The translations under genes and the position numbers were made by a program. Positions 55,074 through 64,000 of a DNA stretch of 64,000 bases are shown here, in pieces. Source of the stretch: Micractinium sp. NFX-FRZ (Eukaryota; Chlorophyta; Trebouxiophyceae; Chlorellales; Chlorellaceae); assembly GCA_029339195.1 (NCBI GenBank), contig JAPTJF010000062.1:62001-126000 (forward strand), in the 5' to 3' direction. Below the pieces are notes generated by a model. That model had not been told where the DNA came from. It saw only the letters and a list, made by a program, of their open reading frames with translations, and did no database searches. Position 1 is the first letter of the stretch, and each line of letters opens with the position of its first letter.

Positions 55074-56668
55074 TCACACGATCGGGGCACCTGAGCTGCC
55101 CCTGCTGCGCGCCACCTGATCTGGCGGCTGGTCAGCCAGGGGCGGGCCAGAGTAGCCGTGGCCTTGGCCGTAGCTATAGCTGTACATCCCGCCTGGGGTA
55201 GAGCCCGCCTGTGGCTCTGCTGCCGCCGGTGCAGCTGGCCAGCTGGCCTGTGATGGCGGCAGGGAGGGGGCTGATGGCTGCTCCCACAGGGGGGGCGGGA
55301 CTGATGCGGTGGGGTGGCCGGTTGGTGGTGGAGTGAGCGGCGGTGGGGCTGGCGACGGGGCGGCGGCCACCTTGGCCTGGCGCTGCAGGGCGGGCGCACG
55401 GGGCGGGGGATGAGCCTGGAAGTGGTGTGCGGCGCGTGACCAGGGCAGGCACAGCAGGCGGGCGGGCACAGCAGGAGAGGGTGCTCTATTGTGGGGGCAG
55501 GAGCATGGGCATATGTGGCTGGGCGGACAAGAGGCAGCCCCACCTGCTGATTTCACTCACTCACCCTCTGCCTGCGGCGCGCCAGCGCATGCCCAATGAT
55601 GAGCGCGGTGCACAGCAGGGCCAGTGCAAAGCCGAGGCTGCCGGCCACGGTCCAGGCCACCCACACATCGTAAGCCTCGTTGCTCAGCGTGCAGCAGCTG
55701 CGGGTGGCACAAGGGGGAGGGGCGGAGGGGGGACGCTCGTTTGCTCTTGTGCGCAGCAGCTGTGCGCACGGCTAGCACAGCCAGCAGCCTGGGAGGGCCA
55801 AGTTGCAAGGAGGGTGCGCGCGGACAGCAGAGGGTGCTGGGTTGGGATGGCTCAAATAGTCGTGTTGAGGGTGAGGCTGCTGCAGGTTGAGTCAGCAGCC
55901 AGTGACCGACAGCACGCAGCGCAGGCAGCACATCTCGTGATGGCACGCGGTGGGCAGCGGGCAGAAAAGGGACTCACATGTACCGCTTTGTGTCGTGGTA
56001 CAGGGGGTCCACGCTGGCCCTGAGTGCCTGGCTCTCCAGCCGGTACACTGCCACATCACCGTGTACGTTGGTGGAGGAGAAGGGGGCGGCAGTGCAGGTG
56101 TGCACACAGGCCCCGATGGCAATGCTCTGGCATCCCCCCATTCTTGGCGGGCGTTGCGCGGCATGGTATGGCAGCAGCGGCCATGCCGGCAGTGCGGCAG
56201 ACCATGGAGCGCCCGACGGCCGGCGGCATGCCCATACCTCAGCAGCGCATAACCTGCAGGATGCATCCCTGGCCTTGCTTACCTGTGGTGGACACTGCTG
56301 GCACCAGTGCGCTGATGTTGGCAAAGGAAGTGGCCTCCTGCGGGGTCAGCCCCACCCTGGTGGAGACGCTGGCCAGCTGCACATAAAATCGGAGGGGGGC
56401 CGGGAGTGGATGAGTACTAGCTTGGTTTCGTCAGCGTCCCTTGAGCGCCTCCCTTCAGCAGGCTGCATGTGCTTGAGGATTGAACCAACTGATGTGCAAG
56501 CAAGCACTAGGAGGGAACTCGTTGATGATCAATACAGGTGCAAGGCACAGATCGCCCCGTGCTTGTAGCGCCCCCACTCACAGCGGGGGTCGCTAGCGCT
56601 GGGAGGACCGCCTGTCCCAGGGTGCTCTGCAGGCAGGTGAGGTGGTGGTGGGCAGGCACGTGGGTGGG

Positions 56669-56700
<32 letters not shown>

Positions 56701-59700
56701 TAGTGCGCGCGGGCAGGTGGGCGGGCAAGCTCTACCATTGGCGCGCGCACACCTCCGCCCACTGCTAGTTCCAAGCTGCCCTCCCCACCCACACCCCCGT
56801 GTGCCACCCACTTTCCCCACCTCTTCATGCAAGCAAGTGGGCCTTTCCCATGCTGTGGCACAGCCCACCTCTCAAAACCGACATAGAACAAAGAAGAAGA
56901 AGCAAGGCATGCGCCCCCCGCTCACCTCCACCACTTGGTGCAGAAGGTAGGTGGGCACCCCCAGAAGCTGGTCCACCACCTGGGAGTCCTCTATTTCCAG
57001 CACACCAAAGTAGTACCGCAGCGCGCGCAGCACCTGCGGCAAGCACCATCACCGCTAGAAAAGCGCTTTACAAGTACGCTTGGTTTGGATGACAGCGGGG
57101 TGCACGGCAAGTTGAGGGTTGTCGCCGTCTTTTTTTCACAAGCTTCTTCATGAGGGCGATTGTCCTTAGTTGCAGCATGGCAGGGCAGCCGCAAGCTCTG
57201 CTGGCTCTGGCGCGCCCCCCCATGCAGTCATGCATGCATGCATGCGCGCGTGCTTGCCTGCTCTCGCTGCTGCGGGTCGCGGATCTTGCGTTGTGCCAGG
57301 TCCATTGAGAGGTGCTCAACATACAGGCAGCTGTCGGTGGTTCCCACGTACACGCCCATGAATAGGCCTGCGTGCAGGCCGTGCCAGCACACAGCATCAT
57401 TGGCAGGAAGGTAGGGGCAGGGCAGTCAGGGGATTGACGTAGGCAGTGCTGTGGGCAGTGCAGCGGCTGCCCAGGGGCAGGGCAGCACATCCGGTGCGTC
57501 AGCGCTGCAGTTGAAGTGCTCGGTGGTGGCGGGGGTGGCGGTGATGGCAGGGCGGGAGGTGCCTCCTCAGCTCTCAATGCAAGGCCGCGCTTGGCACCGT
57601 GGCGGCAAGCAAGTGCAAGTGTGCCTTGGCCAGTGGGCAACGCCTCATGTTGCCCCTTGGCTTCACGGCAGGCCAAGCTAGCCCAGCAGGCACAGCGGGC
57701 ACAGCAGCAGGCCAGCAGGCCGGCATGGCTGCTCACCAAGCCACAACCCTGCCCAAACGGCTATGTTAAACCCGCCCCTCACCCACCTGACCCCAGCAGC
57801 ATCAGCAGCGCCACGTTCAACCAGAGCAGGCAGGTGAGCAGCAGAGCGCCACGGGGGCGGGAGGGGCGCCAGCAGAGCAGGCAGCAGCCGGCTGCTAGCA
57901 AGATGAGCAGCCCAAACAGCACTGCACCCAGGGGGCCAGGGGGCGGCAGGGTGGATGAAACAGAGAAGGAGGAATGGAGCAGGCAGCCAGCAGGATCAGC
58001 AGACCAAAGAGCGCTGCACCAAGGGGGTGGCGAGGGCAGGGGCGGTGCGAGCGAGCATGGCCTGTGTTGTCCGCCCAGGGGTGTGCAATTTTTCCGCACA
58101 GAGGCCCGCAGAGGGGACGCCCTCTCGTGTGAGCAAAGCTTCACAAGCACGCAGATGAAGTGGGTACCAATACCAACTAAGGTACCCACCAGGCCCTGCG
58201 CCCAAACAGTCGTCTCTGTTGAGACGGATGCGGTGTGCACGGCCAGCAGTGGGCATCGCCCAGAGAGCGCTGCACCCGCGCCTGCAAGCTGCCAGCTAGG
58301 GGCCTCCCAAGCCCAGCCAGCGCTCTGTCACAGATCATGTCATGCCCACGCCCTGCATGCCTGCTGAGCCTGCTGGCTGGCTTGCCTGCAATGGGTATGA
58401 AGCGCCATTTGTCCTCAATATCCATTGTGGTCGACTCCCAGTCGTCCCGGATGTCTTCCACCGCCTGCAGGTGAGCAGCAAGCGGCACACACACCAAACA
58501 CCCGGCTTGCTTGGCACAAGGGGGTAAGTGCCACCGGCACAAGCACTGCCATCCGGCTTGGCGCCAGGGGAAGGACGCAAGAGGGGGCAGGCTAGGGCGG
58601 GGCTGGGTGCCCCTTGTGTCAGGCTGCAAATCGGTGTCTCAAATGCAATCCGGCTGCCTGCCTGTGCACAGAGCTTCAAGCACACATGCACTGGGTGAGG
58701 CACACTGTCATGTGCGGGCAAGGGTGGGGGGGAGAGCAGCCAAGGTGCGGCGGTGCTGCGCGTGTCACGAGGGCAGCAGCGGGGTGCAGGCGGCAGCCGC
58801 AGGGCAGGCGCCCGGCCCCCATGCCGCCACCCGAGCGCGGCGGGCGCCCGGCTCGCCTGCTGTATGTTGTCCTGCAGCGTGTCGATGCCGCTCTGCACAT
58901 CGGCCGCTAAGCCGGCCAGGACTGCGGGGGCTGACTGGATCTGCTGCACCACTTGGTCCACGCTGGCGCCTGTGACGCCCGCCACGCGCAGCGCACGCGC
59001 CACGACTGCGTGCATGGAAGCCGTCGAAGAGTGGGTGCGAGGAGACAGGTTGATTGCTTATTAAGTACGGGAGCAAGAGAGAGGGGGACAGAGGGGGCAA
59101 ACAGGGCGAGCAGGCGCCCAGCTGGCTCCGCAAGGTGGGCAAGCGGCAGGGGCAAGGCCCTGGGGCGGGGGTGCGCCTCCAGGGCAGGTGCATTGTAGCG
59201 CCTTGCCAGGCAGCAGCTACAATGCCTGGCCCTATCTAGCGCCTAGCCAGGCGATAAGAGCAGGGAGGGCCCCCCACCAGGCAAAGAAGAAGACTACAGC
59301 CCGCGGGCGTGGGGTTGAGGAAGCCAACAGGAAATCAAGCCAAGGGCACCAGTGAGCTAACATCCTCCCACCTGGCGCCTTGTTGGTCAGAACTGTCAGA
59401 TTGCCCTCCAACTGTGTGATCTCCCCTTGCAGTTGCACCAGGTCGCTCGTTGCATTGTCGATCTGTGGCAGAGCCACAGGGGCATTCGTGAGGAAGGCGG
59501 GCAGGCATGCTCAGGGTTGGATGAGGCTGGCCCGGCAGGCTGCGTCAACAATCTGGTGGGTGCGAGCAGGCAAGCAGGCAAGCGAGCGGGCAGCAGAGGG
59601 CGGTTGAAGACAGGGCAGGCAGGCACGGATTCTCCACGTTTGCACTGAGTTGCACCCCCACGCAGCACCCCTGCCGGCGCCCAGGCCCCCTCCTTGCCTT

Positions 59701-60647
59701 TTGCTCCACCTGTCCTACAAGCCCCCAGAAATCACTGACAGTTGAGTCGGTGCTCATGATGCTTTCGGCCATGCCCCAGGCAGCAACGCCCACCACTGCC
59801 AGCGTGAGCAGCAGCAGCAGCAGGCGGGTGAGAGAGCAGGCGCGCAGGCGCCTCTGGCTGCTGGTGGGCGCGGGGGCGGGGGCGCCTCCCTGCAGGCGAG
59901 GGAGCGGGGGGTGGAGAGTGGGGTTATATTTGTTGAGAGTGTCGTGTGGTGCTGAGCAATGTGGGGCACGGGATGTGTTAGAAGTGCAGGCAGCACAGGG
60001 CAATGGCAAGGCAGCACAAAGCCTTCTACGACCTGCACGCGGCCCCCTGCTGTGCATGCCACGTGCGTCACACCTCTACCCTGACCCCACCTGCACCCCA
60101 CCCTGCCCATCTTGAACCTCACCTGCTCTTGAGGGTAGGCATCCGGCCGCACTGCAATGAATTGCTGCCACCCAGTGTCGGGCTGCTCCTGCACCTTGTG
60201 CCCCTGCTGCCGCGCGCAGCAGCGGCAGCAGCGGCAGCAGCGGCGGCAACAGGCGATGCACAGCCACAGCAGGGTGACCGCGCAGCCGATGAGTGCCAGC
60301 CCGCCGAAAACAAACCCTGGAATCATCGTTGGTATAAGCGTCTGCAAAGGGGTGAGGTGCAATGTTCGAGATGAAATGATGGAAAGTCACCGAGTGGGCA
60401 AGGGAGCCGAGCGGGCAGGCGGCGGCGGCACCGGCGGGGTGGTGACGTGACACCCAGGCTGCTGTTGCGCAGCAGCCTTCCCTAGGCTCACCTCGGTTAC
60501 GTATGAGACTTCAGTGAGGTTGAAGCTCGCCGCGCCGGAGCTGCTCAGCTGGTCGACCGAGACGCGCGAGCATTGCGGCACGAAGCTGACAATGCCCTCC
60601 CTCACGGTGACTCCAGCAGGGAGCGTGCCGTTGAGCGGGACAGCCAT
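55074..60647 (-). CDS. Five-pass membrane protein of the plant/algal At2g12400-like (tweety/prominin-like topology) family, copy 1
   Basis: Exons: 60647-60492, 60341-60123, 59889-59698, 59462-59372, 59005-58857, 58464-58386, 57921-57787, 57367-57258, 57033-56926, 56626-56582, 56376-56283, 56047-55978, 55697-55565, 55382-55074. They close exactly in frame: 630 codons, 629 residues. Membrane segments: FVFGGLALIGCAVTLLWL, LLLLLLTLAVVGVAAW, VLFGLLILLAAGCCLLCW, LLLTCLLWLNVALLMLLG and SLGFALALLCTALIIGHA. Two large, probably extracellular, loops carry NxT/S sites (IDNATS, NLTVLT). A cysteine-rich strip (CCRRCCRCCRCC) follows TM1. The tail is Pro/Ala-rich and cytoplasmic. Function unknown; plant relatives are plasma-membrane proteins. 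An upstream signal peptide may precede ATG 60647: an open hydrophobic stretch (FPILLAQGLLFCTLPAAA) lies in frame but lacks an ATG. Four introns (after 59698, 58857, 58386, 57258) have GC donors. Confidence 0.85.
56667..56700. repeat. (GGCA)n microsatellite
   Basis: About eight and a half GGCA units in the intron between exons 57033-56926 and 56626-56582. Confidence 0.9.
57870..58027 (-). repeat. Duplicated intron-end/exon-start, 92 bases apart
   Basis: The start of exon 57921-57787 (GGTGCAG acceptor, then VLFGLLILLAA) is repeated upstream at 58013: GGTGCAG followed by ALFGLLILLAA. The spacing of 92 is not a multiple of three, and the upstream copy has no donor. Using its acceptor would shift the frame and end the protein early, so it is a decayed duplicate or a non-productive splice site. 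Confidence 0.7.
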
Positions 60648-61607
60648 TGCAGAGGGCGCCGCCTCCCGCTCTGCTGGGCGCCAAGTACCGTCAGTGTGGG
60701 TGGAGGAGGGCAGACGGCAGGGCCACAAATCTGCAGCAGCAGGCAGTGTGCAGAACAGCAAGCCTTGAGCGAGTAAAATAGGAAAGATTGCATTTGCCTT
60801 TGGGGAGGAGCTGGGAAGGCAGCTGGAGCAAGTAGCTAAGGGGCAGGTAGGTTCCCAACACTTAAAAATCACAATATTTTGATTGGAACCTCTTCAGGAT
60901 AAGTATGCCTGGGTACTTCCTCCCTCCGAATGGATGCACAGCCAGCAGCGGCATCGACAGCAGAGTGCCGGCAAGAGCACGCCTGGTGCCCACCATTGCT
61001 TAGCCCCTTGTGCGGCGCCGCGGCCTGCCCCAACTGCCACAGGGTTTGTGGTGCTACTTTACAAGCAATGTTCAAGTGCGCCGCAATCAGAGGACGGACT
61101 GACGGGTGTTAATACATACATGCATGGGTGTGCCGCAATTTGAACCGAGCGGTTATGAAAAATTTTATGCATGGGTGGCAGGGTGCAACAGATGGCAGGA
61201 GAATGCCAGAGGTGACATGGAAGGGGGAGGCGCCGAGTGAGGAGGGGAATCTACAGAGGCCCAAGACAGGTGAAGTCCTGCCTGCCTGCCTGCCGCCTGC
61301 GAGCCGCTGCTCGTGTTTGCAGGCAGTGCCACGATACTCTTGCTGGCTTCAAGCAGTGCTCCCCCCCACTGGTGGCGCCACGGCATGCTCCACCATGCCC
61401 GCCTCGCTTAGAGCTGCTGCCTGCCTGCCATGCTGGTTGCAAGGCGAAGCCCATCCCAATCGGGCATGCCAGCACTGCTGCCTGTTGCGCTGGGGAGAGA
61501 TGGCCTGAACTCGAGTCCAATACACAGGGATGGCAAAATAAAAGACGCAGAGATGAATGCATCATATGGCAGCGGGTCGGCCACAGCAGCAGCAGCGGGG
61601 GCACGCC
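60648..61607. other. Intergenic between the tandem membrane-protein paralogues
   Basis: It contains the 5' flank of copy 1 and the 3' UTR of copy 2 (minus). A minus-strand hydrophobic open stretch up to about 60790 may be the missing signal-peptide exon of copy 1. The GC content dips at about 60855-60900 and 61040-61165. Confidence 0.5.
61059..61063 (-). promoter_or_regulatory. TGTAA polyadenylation signal for copy 2
   Basis: TTACA on plus, about 545 nt past the copy 2 stop at 61608. Confidence 0.5.
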
Positions 61608-64000
61608 TCACACACGCTCGAGCGGCGGCATGCCAGGTTCTGGCAGCCGCCGCACCACAAAACCATCATCCTCAGGTCTGCCATCCCCTGGCGCCTCTCC
61701 GCTGCCTGATGCTGCCCTGGAGACGGGCAGCGGGGGCAGCTCAAGCTCCTTCCCAGCTGCCCCGTTTGTGGGCCCTGCTGCCGCCTCTGCTGTTCCCCAA
61801 CTGGCAGCCCCGTTGGGTGCCACCCCCTGGGCAGCGCCCGCCGCCCCGCTGTCATACGGCCACTCTCCCGCCACGCCGCCCTTGCTTGCTCCATTGAGCT
61901 CCGGGTGCATGTGCCCGCCCTCCTCCCAGGCGCCACCTGGCGCTGCGGCGGCCGCTGCGGCCGCCATGGCTCGCCGCTGCATGGACCAGCAGAGGAAGGC
62001 GGAGAGTGCGTGAGTTGTGGCAGCGTGGGGTGGTAGCGCCGGTAGTTCTCCCCCAGATCGGCCGACGCTCAAAATTGACACCTGGCAGCTGGCTCCCCGG
62101 CACCACAACCAGCCTCCTCCCCGGTTGCCTACCCTGGCATTTAGCATGCGCTTTGTGAGCGCGGCACCCACCACAGGTGCCAGGGGCGCATGCACCCCCT
62201 CACCCCCTCCACACTGCCCGGCCCCACAAAGTGCCTCCCCTCTCGCCTTGAGCTTCTGCATCGTCAGCGCCACGCGCGCCAGCCTCCAAGAGCAGCAGAG
62301 GGCCAGCAGGAAGCCCAGCGCCCCCGCCACCGTCCAAGACACAAAGATGTCGCCCAGGTTGCGCGACAGCGTGCAGCAGCTGCGCACAACGGGGGCCGCG
62401 GTGCAGAGTGTTTGTCAAACAAAAGAACACACACAATATGCAGTCGGCGGTGCAGCGCTGGCAGGGGGGCGGTTCAGCGGCAGGCAGGCAGGCAGGAGGG
62501 CAGGGGTGCAGCGGCAGGCAGGCAGGCAGGCAGGCAGGCACGAGGTTAAGTGCAGCGGCAGGCAGGCAGGCAGGAGGGCGGTGCAGCGGCTGGCAGGCAC
62601 GGGGCGCTCACAGGTACTCTTTGGACTTGTGGTAGAGGGGATCCACGCTGCTCTTCCATGCCTGGCTCTCAAGGTACCACACTGCAGGGGGAGAAGGGGG
62701 CAGGGGGCGGCACAAGTGTGGTGGTGTGGGGAGGCCGGGGCGCAAGCAGCGGGCGAGTGCCACAGTGCAAGGGCGGGGGCAGGAGGTCAGGAGAAGGGCA
62801 GGGTGGAGCGGGTTGGAGTGGGCAGTGGGGTGAGGCGGGCAGTTGGCGGGGTTAGGCTACATAGGGGCGGCAGGACGGGGCGGGCAGGTAAGGGCAGGCA
62901 GGGCGGGGCAGAGCGGCAGGCATGCGGTTCCGGGTTGTGTGGGGCGGGGCGTTCCCAGGGGCAGGTGCGGGAAGGCGGGGGAGGTGCAGCGGCGCCGTGC
63001 ATGCCCGGTGGACGCTCATGCTAGCAGGTCAGCCATAGTGCGGCGCGCCACACATGTAGCGTCCTGGGTGCGCCCTGGCTCACGCGTGGACGAAATGTTG
63101 GGCAGGAGGAGGAAGGTGTCGATGAGGGCTTCAAAGGGCACGTTGGTGGCGGTGGCCAGCGCCTGGATCTGCAGGGCAGGGCAATACACCTTGTTATGAT
63201 ACAGCTTGTTATGGATTTTGAGCCTTGCAGGTCCCCGCAACTTGTCAACTTGGGGATCTGCAGGGCCAGGCCGGCACACCTTGCTGCTTGTGAGCCATCC
63301 ATGGCCGACACACCTTGCTGATTTCAGCATCACCATGGCAGCGGGAAGCGCAGAGCAGAACGGCACACTCACCTCTGCGCGCGAAAGCCGTCCGGTCACG
63401 TTTGTTGCCAGATCCACGAATGGATCCTGCAGCCAACACCAGCGGCAGGTGGGCAGGCGGTCAGAGGAGGCGGGTGGATGGGTGCGTGGCTGGCGGGGAG
63501 AAAGGAACGAGCAGGTAGGCGAGCGCCAACGGTGCACACTTGCAACCACCATCCCAGACTCTCAGCTCTAGAGAGCAGGGTAGACCGCAGCACAGATGGC
63601 AGGCGGCAGCGCCCGCCGAGCAGCCTACCGGCACATGGACCCCAACACAAAACACCTGCAGATCTTACCAACGCAACTCCCGCCCTGCCCTGCTGCCACA
63701 CTCCCGTCGGGCAGGTGGGCACCAACGGAAGGCAGCAAGCAACACAGTATTCCCTCTAAGTTGACGGAATCGTGCAGCCACCTCCAAGGCCCCTTCTGTT
63801 TTGCTAGCTCCGCCCATGAACTCCGGGCGCGGGATGACCCCACTCTTAACTCGCACCGCATTCACAGTCCCAGCGCACGCTACCCCACCCACTCCACTCA
63901 CATTCACAAACTCGTGCAGCAGGTAGGTGGGCACCCCCATGAGCTCATTGACCACCTGGTCATCGGGGATGGACTTGACGCCAAAGTAATAGTTGAGCGT
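61608..64000 (-). CDS. Five-pass membrane protein, tandem paralogue copy 2 (5' part off window)
   Basis: Same family and exon layout as copy 1. Exons seen: from beyond 64000 down to 63902 (YYFGVKSIPDDQVVNELMG, VPTYLLHEFVN; copy 1 has YYFGVLEIEDSQVVDQLLG, VPTYLLHQVVE), 63426-63373 (DPFVDLATNVTGRLSRAE), about 63171-63089 (QALATATNVPFEALIDTFLL), 62681-62612 (WYLESQAWKSSVDPLYHKS), 62379-62247 (the last TM segment, LGFLLALCCSWRLARVALTM; 133 nt, same length as in copy 1) and 61976-61608 (Ala/Gly-rich tail ending EPGMPPLERV). The last intron uses a GC donor (GCGAGA). The N terminus and first four membrane segments must lie to the right. Copies 1 and 2 sit head to tail on the same strand, so a local gene duplication is inferred. 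Confidence 0.82.
62478..62602. repeat. Compound minisatellite (GCAGCGGCAGGCAGGCAGG-type)
   Basis: Four irregular copies of a unit made of GCAGCGGC followed by a variable number of AGGC, in the intron between exons 62681-62612 and 62379-62247. Confidence 0.85.

Overview
The window looks like nuclear DNA of a unicellular green alga, most likely a chlorophyte close to the Chlorella/Trebouxiophyceae group. The reasons are high GC, genes cut into many small exons by short GT-AG introns, pyrimidine-rich 3' regions, and the TGTAA polyadenylation signal used by green algae, placed after several stop codons. Every large protein matches a eukaryotic or plant-type family. Gene models were built by eye from translations, splice sites and phase continuity. 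Exon edges should be good to about 1-2 bases, and most models close exactly in frame.

Layout, left to right. 1-6646 (-): Tiny-macrocysts-B-like multi-pass membrane protein with a PAS domain, cut by the left edge. 7924-14334 (-): VPS51, a GARP/EARP tethering subunit. 14929-17148 (-): predicted plastid protein with a SnoaL/NTF2-like domain, divergent from a small unknown gene at 17392-18057 (+). 18.1-21.4 kb: gene-poor, with one weak minus-strand candidate. 21400-24631 (+): three-RRM RNA-binding protein. 26519-39770 (+): four-repeat voltage-gated cation (Ca2+-type) channel of about 2147 residues in 39 coding positions. 40055-45642 (-): CLASP microtubule-associated TOG protein. 47916-53752 (+): large PP2C phosphatase with group-A (ABI1-like) features. 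55074-60647 (-) and 61608->64000 (-): tandem paralogues of a five-pass plant/algal membrane protein family.

The most striking observation is in the channel. Repeat II has two adjacent exons (31383-31561 and 31603-31781) of exactly 179 nt each, with identical phases. They encode alternative S2-S3 segments about 48% identical and are separated by an intron of only 41 nt. Splicing both in gives an immediate in-frame stop. This is the signature of mutually exclusive exons, a voltage-sensor switch.

Two other genes also carry small tandem duplications at exon starts. VPS51 has three in-frame acceptors exactly 90 nt apart. The membrane-protein gene has a 92-nt duplicate. GC-AG introns are unusually common (11 seen), and the PAS-protein gene contains a 12-nt microexon. 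Together these suggest a locus where splicing variants arise by local duplication. No mobile elements, CRISPR arrays, rRNA or convincing tRNA genes were seen.
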